Shown: positions 43,507 through 52,997, numbered from the stretch's first letter. The stretch is DNA of 55,073 bases from Candidatus Woesearchaeota archaeon (GCA_021736975.1 JAIPET010000008.1:1-55073), one strand, 5' to 3'. Numbers and translations: made by a program. The notes: generated by a model not told the origin, from the sequence alone.

Positions 43507-44298
43507 GATTGATTTGTATACTGATAAAAAAATTACTTGAATTACGACTATTAAAAATAGTAGGCTTACAAAAAAGTTTGTATCTATGTTGCTTCCTGAC
43601 ATGCTTAGTACTATGACTATTATTGTCAAGCCTAGTGATGGCATTACTATTGCAAAGAGCATATAAAATAATGTTAGTGAGTTTAGTTTTTTACCGTATC
43701 TATTTATTTCAATTAATTGTTCTTGTGCTATTTCATTTAATGTTGCTTCTAAAAATTCTGTGACGTCTATTCCTATTTTTAGTGCGTTACTTATTTGAAA
43801 TAATATTTTTTTGAATTTGTGTGATGGGCTGTTGTTTGATTCATCTTCTAGTGCATTTTCAAGTGGTTTTCCTAGTTCTATTTCTTTTACTATTTCTTTA
43901 AAATATTTGTTTGCAACTCCGTAGCTTTTTGATGCGTCTACTAATGCATTTATTAGTGGTTGTCCTGAATTTAATTTTACTAGTAGATATCTTCCTGCGA
44001 ACAATACGTCTCTGTCTATTTCTTTTCTTCTTTTTAATATTCTGGCTTTTATTTTTAACATATTAAATTTGTACATACCTATAAACATCACAGGAACTAT
44101 TATGAGTAGAATGTATAGTATGCTTGGGTTTTCTTTCATTAAGAATAATAAGATTAGAAAACAGAATCCGAATGTTGTGTATGATGCAAATAGCAGGCTT
44201 TGTTTTATTACTTCTTGTGGCGTTTTATCTATTTTTGCCATTATAAGTTCCTTTTTTAGAAAAGGATTTTTTGCTGCTATTGCTGTTGATAAACTCAT
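43486..44298 (-). CDS. TadC/ArlJ-like type II secretion F-domain membrane protein 2
   Basis: 270 aa, shorter than its neighbour. Membrane helices near 35-75, the T2SSF domain (RDVLFAGRYLLVKLNSGQPL, GKPLENALEDESNN, GIDVTEFLEATLNEIAQEQL) and two C-terminal helices (TLFYMLFAIVMPSLGLTIIV). Starts three bases after the ATPase stop, so one operon. Two platform subunits side by side, as in Tad/archaellum-like systems. Confidence 0.88.
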   Translation of the reverse strand: MSLSTAIAAKNPFLKKELIMAKIDKTPQEVIKQSLLFASYTTFGFCFLILLFLMKENPSILYILLIIVPVMFIGMYKFNMLKIKARILKRRKEIDRDVLFAGRYLLVKLNSGQPLINALVDASKSYGVANKYFKEIVKEIELGKPLENALEDESNNSPSHKFKKILFQISNALKIGIDVTEFLEATLNEIAQEQLIEINRYGKKLNSLTLFYMLFAIVMPSLGLTIIVIVLSMSGSNIDTNFFVSLLFLIVVIQVIFLSVYKSIRPNINI

Positions 44299-44301
44299 TA
44301 T

Positions 44302-45771
44302 TTAACCTTTTTTTTGAGTATATGTTAATTTACCCATGTAGTATTTTGCCATTATTTTTCCTATTTGATTTATGTCTTCTATGTTGTTATTTACCATCCA
44401 TTTTAGTATTTCTTGTTTTCTTTTTAGGTCCATTAATATTTGTTGTTTTGTTAGTCCTGTGTATAAAGAGAGTGTTTTGTATAATATTTCTGGTTCTTCT
44501 ATTTTTTCAAGATTGTCTTTTGCAACATTTAGTTGTAGTATTATTCTTGCATCTCCGTTTGGTTTTACTTCTGCTATTTGTAGGGTTCTTCTTTTTCCTG
44601 TTCGTCTATTTCTGTTTTGAACTAATATCATGGATAATGAAGATATCATTGGTTTAGGAATATCTATTGGTGGATTTGTTAGTCTTGTTACTGTTTCTTC
44701 TGCATTATTTGCGTGTATTGTTGCGTATACTGAGTGTCCTGTATGCATTGCTTCCATTAGTACTTGTGCTTCTTGTTTTCTTCTTATTTCTCCTACCACT
44801 ATTCTATCAGGTCTCATCCTTAAACTGTTTACTAGAAGATCTATCATTGCTACGCCTCCTTTTCCTTCTGGGTTAGGTAGTCTTGTTTCCATAGGTACCC
44901 AGTGTAGGTTTTTTGGAAGTTGTAGTTCTCTTGTATCTTCTATGCTTAGTATTCTTTGATTTGGAGGGAAAAAGTTTGCTACTACGTTTAACATACTTGT
45001 TTTTCCTGATCCTGTTCCTCCTGCTATTAGCATGCTCATTTCGTTTTGTATTCCGAGCCAGATTATTGCTGCTGCTTCTAGGTTTATTGTTCCCATTTTT
45101 ATGAATCTTGTTATGGTCCAGGGATCTTCTGAGAATTTTCTTATTGTGATTGTGTTTCCTTTTGAGGATATTGGTGTTAGGGTTGCATTTACCCTATCTC
45201 CGCTCATTAAGTGTGCGTCCATTAAGGGGTTTAGTGTTGTTATTTCTTTATTTACATCTCTACCTATTATTGTTGCGTAATGTCTTATTCTTGCTTCTGT
45301 CATTATTTTTATATTTGTTTCAAGCCATCCAAATTTTTTGTGGTATACCCATACTGGTTCTGTGTGGTTATTTATTACTATTTCTTCTAAATATTTGTCT
45401 TTTAGTAATATGTCTATTTTTCCCAGTCCTAGGTTTTCTTCAAGAAGATAGTTTACTAACATTTCTTTTGTTTTATTGTCTGTATCTGGGAAGTATTTGT
45501 TGATTAGTTTTGTGATGCTTTTTGTAAATTTTTGTCTTAGATCGTCTGATTCTGCAGTTTTTGAATCTTCTAGTTCTTGAAGGTCTAGTTTTGATATGAA
45601 TTCTTCTCTTATTTTTTCTAGTACTAGTTTTGTTGTGTCTGATATATTTGTTATGGATACGAAGTATGTTGGTACTGGATTTTCTTCTTGTGAGATTATT
45701 TCTATTTGGATGTTTATATTATTGACTGTGATTGTGTATTTATCTAATAGTCTTTTTGTTGTATTTTCCAT
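44302..45771 (-). CDS. VirB11/CpaF-like type IV pilus/secretion ATPase
   Basis: 489 aa cytoplasmic motor. N-terminal domain with YLEEIVINNHTEPVWVYHKK (127-146), then Walker A GGTGSGKT (251-258), Asp box ILSIEDTREL, Walker B RIVVGEIR with Glu328 and His box MHTGHSVYATIHANN (about 339-353). All motifs intact, so likely active. SD GAGGAT precedes the ATG. Directly upstream of two TadC-like genes, which is the classical ATPase-platform order. Confidence 0.94.
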   Translation of the reverse strand: MENTTKRLLDKYTITVNNINIQIEIISQEENPVPTYFVSITNISDTTKLVLEKIREEFISKLDLQELEDSKTAESDDLRQKFTKSITKLINKYFPDTDNKTKEMLVNYLLEENLGLGKIDILLKDKYLEEIVINNHTEPVWVYHKKFGWLETNIKIMTEARIRHYATIIGRDVNKEITTLNPLMDAHLMSGDRVNATLTPISSKGNTITIRKFSEDPWTITRFIKMGTINLEAAAIIWLGIQNEMSMLIAGGTGSGKTSMLNVVANFFPPNQRILSIEDTRELQLPKNLHWVPMETRLPNPEGKGGVAMIDLLVNSLRMRPDRIVVGEIRRKQEAQVLMEAMHTGHSVYATIHANNAEETVTRLTNPPIDIPKPMISSLSMILVQNRNRRTGKRRTLQIAEVKPNGDARIILQLNVAKDNLEKIEEPEILYKTLSLYTGLTKQQILMDLKRKQEILKWMVNNNIEDINQIGKIMAKYYMGKLTYTQKKG

Positions 45772-45788
45772 TGTAAAAATCCTCTTTT

Positions 45789-46769
45789 TTAATTTTGTAC
45801 TTTTGTTGATTCATTATTTGGTTCTAATAAATTTTTATTTTTTTGCATATTGAATCTTTTTATGAATTCTATTCTTTGATTTATTAGGTCAATTTTTGTT
45901 TCAAGTCTTTGTTTTATAATTTTGTGTTTATCTGGTATTTGGCTTGCTATATGTTTTAATTCAATTATTTTATTTTTTGCTTTTTCAAATTCTTTTTCTT
46001 TTGAATCTTGTTTTATTGAATTTATTATTTCTTGAATGTTTTCTAGGTGTAGTTGTTGATAATTTTCTTTTATTTCTAAATCTTTTATTATTTTGTCTTT
46101 TTTATCGTCTTCTTTATTTTGTGTTAATTGTTTCATTGTTTTTTTTATTTGCATGTAGTATGATATCATGTCGTTGTATAGTTCTTTCTTTTCATCAATA
46201 TATATGCTTGGGTATCTTGTAAATATTTGTTTTAATAATTTGTATTTTTTCATCGCTGTTTGTACGTCTTTTTTTAATAGTGCGATGGATAGGTCTTTTT
46301 TTATTTCGCTTAGATGGGCTATTAATGTTTTTTTGATTTGATAATATTTTTCTTCTTTTTCTCTTGTTTTTTGTTCTTTTTCTTTTTCTAGTTTTGTAAA
46401 TGTATCTAAGTTTGTTATTTCGTTTTCATTTAGTTCTAGTTCTTCTAGGAGTGTTTCGGTTACGTGTTTTATTCTTGTGGCTTCTGGATTTTTTTGGCAA
46501 AATATTTTTAGAAGTTCACTTATTTCAAGTATGTGTTTTAGTCTTATTTGTTTATATGGATCTGTTGAATTTGTTACATTAAATTCTTGTATTGCTTTTG
46601 ATAATATTTTTATTGCTGTCACTGTATCTTTTATTTCTAAATTTTGTTTAATTTCTTTTATATATTCTTCTGATTTGTTGTCTCCTATTTGGATTGATTT
46701 TGAAATATTATCTAAATATTCTATTATGTCTCTTTCTATGTATTTTTCTAAGACTTCTGTACTGTTCAA
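45789..46769 (-). CDS. Coiled-coil protein of the pilus cluster
   Basis: 326 aa, TTG start with SD AGAGGT five bases upstream. Almost wholly helical and charged, without a signal or membrane segment; long heptad stretches around 110-150 and 225-300 (LEKEKEQKTREKEEKYYQIK). It sits between the winged-helix gene and the ATPase with 17-base spacing, so it probably is an assembly or regulatory partner of the motor. No family recognised. Confidence 0.68.
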   Translation of the reverse strand: MNSTEVLEKYIERDIIEYLDNISKSIQIGDNKSEEYIKEIKQNLEIKDTVTAIKILSKAIQEFNVTNSTDPYKQIRLKHILEISELLKIFCQKNPEATRIKHVTETLLEELELNENEITNLDTFTKLEKEKEQKTREKEEKYYQIKKTLIAHLSEIKKDLSIALLKKDVQTAMKKYKLLKQIFTRYPSIYIDEKKELYNDMISYYMQIKKTMKQLTQNKEDDKKDKIIKDLEIKENYQQLHLENIQEIINSIKQDSKEKEFEKAKNKIIELKHIASQIPDKHKIIKQRLETKIDLINQRIEFIKRFNMQKNKNLLEPNNESTKVQN

Positions 46770-46810
46770 TTTTTACCTCTGATTTTAATTTTTTGCTTTT
46801 TTTGTTTTTA

Positions 46811-47248
46811 TTATTGAATTGCTTTTTCTTTGTATATGTTCCATATTTTTTCTACGTCGTTTATTCCTCTTTTATTTGCTTCTTTAAAGAAGAATTGTTT
46901 TTTGTTTTCTAGTACTTTTGATATTTGATTTTGCCATAGGAATTCTGTTTTTGTTTCGTTTAGTTTGTTTTCTTTGGCTTTTCTTGCGAATGCATTTTTT
47001 ATGTCGTTCATAGTTTTTTTTTGTTGAATTTGTTCATCTTCTAAAATGTATATGAATGGTGTTGTGAATTTGTATTCTACACTAATTATTTTTTCTTCTA
47101 CTAAAAAATCTACCCATCTTTGAAGAGTTTCTGTTGAGACTCCTAAGTTTTTAGCTACTTCTTTTACTTCGATTTGTCCTTTCCCTTTTAGAAAGTCCAC
47201 TAATTTATCTACTCCTGTAGTTATTACTTGGTTTTCAGATGATTCCAT
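46811..47248 (-). CDS. Winged-helix DNA-binding protein heading the pilus operon
   Basis: 145 aa with SD GGGGAG close to the ATG. HTH: KLVDFLKGKGQIEVKEVAKN then LGVSTETLQRWVDFLVEEKI (15-54), followed by a wing (ISVEYKFTTPFIYILED). The helical C-terminus (MNDIKNAFARKAKENKLNET) may dimerise. First gene of the 47.2-42.4 kb operon; likely controls it. TATTTAAA (47285-47292) upstream is symmetric and may also serve the RNA element at 47307. Confidence 0.78.
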   Translation of the reverse strand: MESSENQVITTGVDKLVDFLKGKGQIEVKEVAKNLGVSTETLQRWVDFLVEEKIISVEYKFTTPFIYILEDEQIQQKKTMNDIKNAFARKAKENKLNETKTEFLWQNQISKVLENKKQFFFKEANKRGINDVEKIWNIYKEKAIQ

Positions 47249-47306
47249 TTCTCCCCTCTTTTATATGAATTTGAGGTTATTTACTATTTAAAGGTTTCTA
47301 ATTGAT

Positions 47307-47471
47307 GGCTCTGTTTGGAATAACAGATTTTAGTATTATGCCTTGAAGAATTTTGAGATGAGTTTATTGACAAAGTCAATGAAATTACGTGCTCATCGGT
47401 TATTTCTTTTTAGCGGAGATAAAAAATAAATTTTCGCAGTATACAAATTTATTCTTTTCTTGCTAGAGCTT
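47307..47471 (+). ncRNA. Structured RNA element, hybrid copy C
   Basis: Outer stems GGCTCT/AGAGCT (47307-47312/47465-47470) and GAATAA/TTATTC resemble family 2, while the inside follows family 1: GTAT...ATAC closing, arm GATGAG/CTCATC (47357-47362/47392-47397) with ATTGAC-AAA-GTCAAT on top, and arm TTTTTA/TAAAAA (47407-47425). The arms differ in sequence from copies A and B but keep the pairing. A TATA-like TATTTAAA lies about 22 bases upstream. No coding frame. Confidence 0.55.
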
Positions 47472-47648
47472 AATTGATGTTCTTGTCAGAATCTCTGATA
47501 TTCGTATATTGTGTTGAATAATTGTGTTGAAGAAAAATTGATTTGACTTTTTGAGTTTTAATTCAAATATTGGTTGTTTTTTTTGGTTTTTTTGAAATAT
47601 TTTAAATGATTTTTTTTATAAATAATTATTGCGTATTGTATTGTGTGA
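47472..47648. other. AT-rich intergenic stretch
   Basis: Between element C and the pilin-like gene end. T-rich, no ORF with a credible start, no clear hairpin beyond short AT palindromes. May hold the 3' end or processing site of the element. Confidence 0.4.
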
Positions 47649-48827
47649 TTAACACATTCCACAATCAGCAACGCAAATTCCGCAAGTTTCTACGTATTGT
47701 TGACATATTCCATCGCCGCAGTTAGCTTCTGAGTCAATTGTATAGTCTGTTGGTGGATTGCTTGGATCTGTCATATTTACATCTTTCCACAGATTTGTTG
47801 GGAATATTGAGTTATTTAGATTTGCTCCTGTGCTATTATTTATTCCGTGTATTGCTCGTATTTCTGGCAGTAAGTAATTTGTTGTGTCGTCTTGGTTCCA
47901 GAAATTATATTTTTCTAAATTCCAAGGTCCTAAGTTTCCTGCTCCGTATTGTTTAAAGAATAAATAGTCCATGTTTCCATAATTTTCTTTATAATCTTTT
48001 GCGAACTCTACTGATTCTTCTAGTATTGAGTTGTTTATGAATGAGGCTATTCCGCAGCAACTTGAACTTTGTTTTGCATTTCTTAATCTATCTAAGTAAC
48101 TCACACCTACTGCTGTTGGGAAATACATTGTTGTATTTATGTAGTCATTAAAGCCTCTGTTGTTTCTCCATTCATTTACTTCTCTTGTAAATATTCTTCT
48201 ACTTGAATTTTTATATTCTGAAATGATATCTTTTGAATTTACGTTGTCATTTTCTATGAAATATGTCGGATCTTTAAGTCCAACTATTGATAAGGTTGAT
48301 GTTATTGTGTAGTTACTTATGTTCCATTTTGCATATCCGTCATCTGCATTTATTGTTAGATTTACTTCTGTTTTTATGTCCCATGGGTTGTCTTGATATA
48401 CTCTTATTTGTGTTCCTTCTTTTATTTTTGCATCTAAATGTTTGAAGCCTATATTTTTCATGCCGTATTTTGAGAAATTATCAAGCGCACTTTGAATAGA
48501 AATTCCGCAATGTGGTTCTTCTTGTTCTCCTGTTAAACATTCTTTTAGGTTTGTATTAAATTCTTCTGGTGTAAAGAATCCTTTTGTTTCCATTTCCTCA
48601 ATTAGTTTAGTTATTGTGCCTTTTGTTGATTGTCTTGCTGTTTCTTCTGAAAAATAGGTTAATTGATCTAAGTAAAAATTTGATTGTTTGATTCTTGTTC
48701 TTGTTGATTTTGTTTTTTCATTTAGTGGTGTTTCTAGGAGTGTAAAGTATGTTGATAGTATTAATGTTGCAATTACTACTGCGGCTATTGTGAATACTGC
48801 TGCTTTTTTATTTGATTGTTTTTTCAT
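47649..48827 (-). CDS. Secreted, membrane-anchored pilin-like protein with Cys-rich tail
   Basis: 392 aa from ATG 48827, in an ATGA overlap with the upstream gene. Basic KKQSNKKAAVFTIAAVVIAT then a hydrophobic helix resembles an archaeal pilin N-terminus, and the rest is extracellular with many N-x-S/T sites. The C-terminal 25 residues contain six Cys (ANCGDGICQQYVETCGICVA), a knot-like or calcium-binding-type tail; CCG near 265 adds two more. Exported surface role in the pilus system likely; exact class unknown. Confidence 0.72.
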   Translation of the reverse strand: MKKQSNKKAAVFTIAAVVIATLILSTYFTLLETPLNEKTKSTRTRIKQSNFYLDQLTYFSEETARQSTKGTITKLIEEMETKGFFTPEEFNTNLKECLTGEQEEPHCGISIQSALDNFSKYGMKNIGFKHLDAKIKEGTQIRVYQDNPWDIKTEVNLTINADDGYAKWNISNYTITSTLSIVGLKDPTYFIENDNVNSKDIISEYKNSSRRIFTREVNEWRNNRGFNDYINTTMYFPTAVGVSYLDRLRNAKQSSSCCGIASFINNSILEESVEFAKDYKENYGNMDYLFFKQYGAGNLGPWNLEKYNFWNQDDTTNYLLPEIRAIHGINNSTGANLNNSIFPTNLWKDVNMTDPSNPPTDYTIDSEANCGDGICQQYVETCGICVADCGMC

Positions 48828-49336
48828 TTTGACCATATTTCTATTCTTGTGGTTTCTGGACCTATAAAATTTTCACTATCATCGATATAAAATGTTGCTA
48901 AGTTCATTGATATGTTTATTATTGGGTTTTGTATGTTTGTGCTGTAATTATATATTATTTCGTTTTTGTATTTATATCTAAATCCAAATTGTTTCGGAAT
49001 CATTACATCTGTAAAGTTTTTTAGAAAGTTTCTTGATTTATTTCTATTCTCTTCTGTTCCTGTGTCCCATAAATATGCTATTTTTTGATGAACTGAGTAG
49101 TCTGGGTGTGGTTCGTTTTCATCATAATATATCATAGTATTTTTTTGTGTAAAAAATTTCATTTTTGTTGTTGATATATAATCTACATAATTATTTAGAA
49201 CTGTTTGCACATCTTCTATTTCAGGTTTTGATATGTATGAGGAAAATAGTGCTGTAACTGCTGCAACTATGATTAGCCCCGCAATCATTGCGTCTATTGT
49301 GAAGAATGAGGCGCCTCTTTTTTTTATTTGTTTCAT
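48824..49336 (-). CDS. Pseudopilin-like protein
   Basis: 170 aa. The N-terminus KKRGASFFTIDAMIAGLIIV is a class-III-type (prepilin peptidase) signal: a basic stretch ending in Gly-Ala and a hydrophobic helix to residue 33. The soluble part is beta-rich. Pilin subunit or minor pilin of the cluster; no prepilin peptidase gene is in the window. Fourteen bases after the Cys-rich protein gene and overlapping the next gene. Confidence 0.75.
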   Translation of the reverse strand: MKQIKKRGASFFTIDAMIAGLIIVAAVTALFSSYISKPEIEDVQTVLNNYVDYISTTKMKFFTQKNTMIYYDENEPHPDYSVHQKIAYLWDTGTEENRNKSRNFLKNFTDVMIPKQFGFRYKYKNEIIYNYSTNIQNPIINISMNLATFYIDDSENFIGPETTRIEIWSK

Positions 49337-49349
49337 TGGGTCTCATTTA

Positions 49350-50525
49350 TTATTTTTCGTAAACTAATATTTTTACTTGTACTGGTTCTCCTTTAATTTT
49401 TTTATTGTATGTTTTTGTGATTAGATTTTTTATGTTGTCGCTAGATTCTAGCTTTACAGAGCCTAATTTTTCTGTTCCGAATTGTCCGCTGCAACAATCT
49501 AAATATAGTACTGTTGTGTGTTGTTCGTCTTGCCATTCAAGGTTTATTCTTGCTCCAGGTTCTAAGTCTTCACATATTTTTGCAGCATCATAGTTTTTTC
49601 CGCTTGTTGGTGATGTTGTGCTTTGAAATGAACATCCGTTTATTCCTTGACATCTTGCTCTACATAATTCTGTTCCGTAGTCATTTGGTACTGTGCATTC
49701 TGGTGTACAATATGCTTCTGTCATTCCGCAATCTAATACATTTATTCCTGGTTGTATGAATGTGTCTTTTACTATAGGTCTATAATCTTTTTTTGTGCAC
49801 GTAATTTTTACATTTCCCCAGGGTACTCCTGACATGCTGAAGAGTCCTTGATTATCTGGGTTTGTTGGTACGTCTATTATATAATTATAGTTTGAGGTTA
49901 CTGTGACTCTTGCATCTGGTATTGTTTGGTTTGTTGATTTTGACCATGTTAGTCCTGTTAAATTTGCTGTGCAGTCGGGATCATTACACCATTGGCATCC
50001 TGCTGTTCTTTTTACGCTATTACATTCTACTAAAAAATATGATGTGTCATTTAATCCAGTTTCTATGTTTGTATTGCATTCATCAGAATTTGTTTGAATC
50101 CATTCATCTTCCCAGTTTTCTTTTGTGTATACTTTGTTGCATGTTGCATCTGGGTGTAGGTTTGTGCATGCCGTATTGGGTGTATTTTCTATTTTGTTAT
50201 ATATGTTGGGTGCATTTTCTCTTAATTTTTCTGGTCTTTGGTTTTTTGGTATTTTTATTAAGATGCTTGTTTTATTTGTATCTGTTTCATTTTCTCCATC
50301 AGTATATTTTTCTGGGCATATTCCGTCTTGTTTTCCACATACTGCGCATTCACCGCATATTTCAACTGCTCCAAATCCTGTTTCTGTTAAATCATGATTG
50401 TAACATATAGGTAATGTTGGGCTACATATTTCTGGTTCTTGCGCTATTATTGTGTTACTTAGAAGTATAGTTGTTATGATTATTGTTAGTATTGTTATAA
50501 GTAGGATTTTTTTTATTCTGCTCAC
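49350..50525 (-). CDS. Secreted Cys-rich protein with carboxypeptidase-regulatory-like domain
   Basis: 391 aa, GTG start. Sec signal peptide to about residue 29 (LLITILTIIITTILLSNTII-AQ). Cys-rich segments CGECAVCGKQDGIC near 57-70 and CRARCQGINGC near 286. Residues 200-245 (IPDARVTVTSNYNYIIDVPT, GLFSMSGVPWGNVKITCTKK) form a CarboxypepD_reg/PEGA-like beta sandwich. At least 25 Cys, presumably disulphide-bonded outside. First gene of the pilin-like trio, so it is probably a tip or surface component. Confidence 0.75.
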   Translation of the reverse strand: MSRIKKILLITILTIIITTILLSNTIIAQEPEICSPTLPICYNHDLTETGFGAVEICGECAVCGKQDGICPEKYTDGENETDTNKTSILIKIPKNQRPEKLRENAPNIYNKIENTPNTACTNLHPDATCNKVYTKENWEDEWIQTNSDECNTNIETGLNDTSYFLVECNSVKRTAGCQWCNDPDCTANLTGLTWSKSTNQTIPDARVTVTSNYNYIIDVPTNPDNQGLFSMSGVPWGNVKITCTKKDYRPIVKDTFIQPGINVLDCGMTEAYCTPECTVPNDYGTELCRARCQGINGCSFQSTTSPTSGKNYDAAKICEDLEPGARINLEWQDEQHTTVLYLDCCSGQFGTEKLGSVKLESSDNIKNLITKTYNKKIKGEPVQVKILVYEK

Positions 50526-50545
50526 CCCTATTTGTTATTTTTTAT

Positions 50546-51604
50546 TTAGTATTTAAGTATTTTTCCATCTATTTTTATTGTTGGATTTTTTATTACTTGA
50601 TCTAGGTGGATTATGCTTTTTATGTTTCCGCCAAACCATGAATTGCTTCCTAGAGCAAAATGGCAAGTTCCGTATGTTTTTTCATCTATTATTGTTGCGC
50701 CTATTATCTTTGCTTTTTTATTAAGTCCTATTCCGAATTCGCCTATTTTCCATACATTTTCTGGATGTAGTGATTTGTTGTGCGCCCATTTTAGTGTTTC
50801 TAGAAGTTTTTTTGCTTCAAATGTGTTGTTTGTGATTGTTGCTATGCCGTTTTTTATTTCTAATTTTATTGGGTTTTTTATTAGGATTGTTTCGTCTTTT
50901 AGTCTTGCACTTCCATCTATTATTATTATTCCATTTATTTTATTTTCATTTGGTGCTATGTATGCTTCGGTTCCTGGTAAGTTTCCTCCTTCTCCTGGTT
51001 GTTTGTATATTCCTGTCGCTTTTTTTCCTTCTATTCCGGATACGTCGATTTTTATGTTTGTGCCTATTTTTGTTGTTACTTCTATTGTTTTTGCTTTTGT
51101 TAATATTTTTCTTATTTTTTCTGTTTCTATTTCTGCTTCTTTGTAGTTTATGTCTATGCTATCAAGTATTAATTGTAGGTTTTCATTTTTTATGGTTCCA
51201 AGACTGCTACTTGATATGAATTTATGTTCGTTTTTTGCTGCGAATTTTCTAAAACTTAAACTTAGGCCTTCTAGGCGTCCTATTCTATTTGACATGTTTA
51301 GAATTATCACGCTTTTTTTTGGAAGCTCTTTTATTTTTTTTATTGCTATTAGGTCTGCATCATCTCCTCTGCCTTTAAAATTTTGATATATTGTTTCGTA
51401 GTTTAATTTTAGTTCTTCTGCAGCTAGAGAATATGCGTTTGTTAGTATAGGGGATATTAGGCTGTCTTTGTATCCTTTATCTCCTATGATTAGTACTTTT
51501 TCGTTTGTAATATTTAGATTTTCTTTTAGTATTTTTTTGAATAGTTCTAATTTAATTTTTTTTTTGAATCTTTCTTCATTTATTATTTCTTTAATTTTTT
51601 TCAT
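50546..51604 (-). CDS. M29-like leucyl aminopeptidase family protein
   Basis: 352 aa. C-terminal catalytic region with GGNLPGTEAYIAPNE, IIIIDGSARL, WKIGEFGIGLNKKAKIIGAT, DEKTYGTCHFALGSNSWFGG and IIHLDQVIKNPTI, in the order seen in M29 metallo-aminopeptidases, where Glu, His and Asp bind two metals. The N-terminal domain is alpha/beta. No signal peptide, so cytoplasmic peptide trimming. Monocistronic, divergent from RNA element P. Confidence 0.85.
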   Translation of the reverse strand: MKKIKEIINEERFKKKIKLELFKKILKENLNITNEKVLIIGDKGYKDSLISPILTNAYSLAAEELKLNYETIYQNFKGRGDDADLIAIKKIKELPKKSVIILNMSNRIGRLEGLSLSFRKFAAKNEHKFISSSSLGTIKNENLQLILDSIDINYKEAEIETEKIRKILTKAKTIEVTTKIGTNIKIDVSGIEGKKATGIYKQPGEGGNLPGTEAYIAPNENKINGIIIIDGSARLKDETILIKNPIKLEIKNGIATITNNTFEAKKLLETLKWAHNKSLHPENVWKIGEFGIGLNKKAKIIGATIIDEKTYGTCHFALGSNSWFGGNIKSIIHLDQVIKNPTIKIDGKILKY

Positions 51605-51660
51605 TTTCTTTGTTATTATTGTATTTTCTTTGTTTTTTAAATTTTGTTTATTATTGACTT

Positions 51661-51777
51661 TATCCGGAATAACACATTTGTGTATATTGGTGCCCGTTGA
51701 GGCACATGCAGTCTAAAAGAGAATGCTTAGGCTGTGCCGTGCTTCTGTATGTATATTTATTCTATTCCGGTTGGAGC
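51661..51777 (+). ncRNA. Structured RNA element, family 2, copy P
   Basis: CCGGAATA (51664-51671) pairs perfectly with TATTCCGG (51763-51770). Inside: ACAC/GTGT hairpin, GGCACA/TGTGCC stem. Blocks shared with copy Q: GGYGCCC, CACATGCA, AAAAGAG, TGTGCCGTGCT, GTAT, TCTATTCC. A T-rich tract follows. TTTTTTAAATTT about 25 bases upstream could be its promoter. Confidence 0.5.
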
Positions 51778-51847
51778 TTTATTATTTTTTTCTTTTTTTT
51801 GTTTCTGAGTTATATTTATATATTGTTTGTTGTTTCATTATAATGTT

Positions 51848-52942
51848 ATGGGTAAAGATGATGCGAAAATTAAGGAGCTTGAAGATTTGATTGCTAGTTC
51901 TCAGTATAATAAAAGAACTCAAAAGGCTATTGGTCAATATAAAGCTCAATTAGCTAAGTTAAAGGTTAAAGATGAGGCTAGAAAAAGTGGTGGTAAGGGA
52001 GGTGAAGGTTATTCTGTTCGTAAAACTGGGGATGGTACTGTTGTTTTATTAGGTTTTCCTAGTGTTGGTAAAAGTACTTTGTTAAATAGTATTACTGATG
52101 CGGATTCTGAGGTTGGTTCTTATGCATTTACAACTCTTACTTGTATTCCTGGTATTTTGGATTATGAACATGCAAAGATTCAGATTTTAGATGTTCCTGG
52201 TATTGTTAGTGGTGCTGCGTCTGGAAGGGGTAGAGGTACGGAAGTATTTTCTGTTCTTAGAAGTGCGGATCTTATTATTTTGTTAATTGATGTTAATTAT
52301 CCTGAGCATTATAGTGTTTTGTTAAATGAAGTTTATGAGTCTGGTATTAGGATTAATGCTAAAAGGCCTGATGTTAAAATTAAAAAGACTGCTAAGGATG
52401 GTGTTAAAATTGGTAAAACTGTTAAGTTATCTTATCTTGATAATGAAACTATTACTGCAGTTTTAAAGGAGTTTAAAATTGCTAATGCTGATGTTGTTAT
52501 TAGATCTGATATTACTGTTGATCAGTTTATTGATTGTATTGAGGATAATAAATTTTATACTCCCGCGATTACTATTTTAAATAAGGTGGATATGGTTTCT
52601 CCTGAAAAGGCTGCTGAAGTTGCTAAAAAGATTAATGCAGACTTACTTATTTGTGGTAAGGATAAGGAACATTTAGAAGGGCTTAAAAAATTGATTTTTA
52701 AAAAATTAAAATTGATTAGAATATATTTAAAGGAGCCTTCTAATCCTCCTGATATGGATGTTCCTTTAATTGTGTTTAAGGATTTTTCTATTAAAGATAT
52801 TTGTAAAAAACTTCATAAGGATTTTGTTAAGAATTTTAAATTTTGTAGGGTTTGGGGATCGTCTGCTAAGTTTGCTGGTCAGAAATTAACTATGAAGCAT
52901 GTTGTTAAAGATGGGGATGTTGTTGAAATTCATCTTAGGTGA
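51848..52942 (+). CDS. DRG-type GTPase (Obg-HflX superfamily, with TGS domain)
   Basis: 364 aa from ATG 51848, about 25-30 bases after TTATATTTATATATTG; an in-frame TTG 21 bases earlier is unlikely. Motifs: helical N-terminus, G1 GFPSVGKSTLLN (69-80), G2 TTLTC, G3 DVPG (115-118), G4 NKVD and C-terminal TGS domain (PLIVFKDFSIKDICKKLHKD). DRG proteins act in translation with a partner (known of the family). Flanked by structured RNA elements on both sides. Confidence 0.95.
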   Translation: MGKDDAKIKELEDLIASSQYNKRTQKAIGQYKAQLAKLKVKDEARKSGGKGGEGYSVRKTGDGTVVLLGFPSVGKSTLLNSITDADSEVGSYAFTTLTCIPGILDYEHAKIQILDVPGIVSGAASGRGRGTEVFSVLRSADLIILLIDVNYPEHYSVLLNEVYESGIRINAKRPDVKIKKTAKDGVKIGKTVKLSYLDNETITAVLKEFKIANADVVIRSDITVDQFIDCIEDNKFYTPAITILNKVDMVSPEKAAEVAKKINADLLICGKDKEHLEGLKKLIFKKLKLIRIYLKEPSNPPDMDVPLIVFKDFSIKDICKKLHKDFVKNFKFCRVWGSSAKFAGQKLTMKHVVKDGDVVEIHLR

Positions 52943-52997
52943 ATTTTTATTTATCTAACTCTTTGTTTTATTTGTTTTATTTTTGTTGTTTTTTTAA

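Noticed and set aside
44271-46912. Many hydrophobic + strand frames opposite the pilus operon
   Set aside because: A/C-rich - strand coding DNA reads as Leu/Phe/Ser on the + strand; they lack starts with SD and overlap clear genes.
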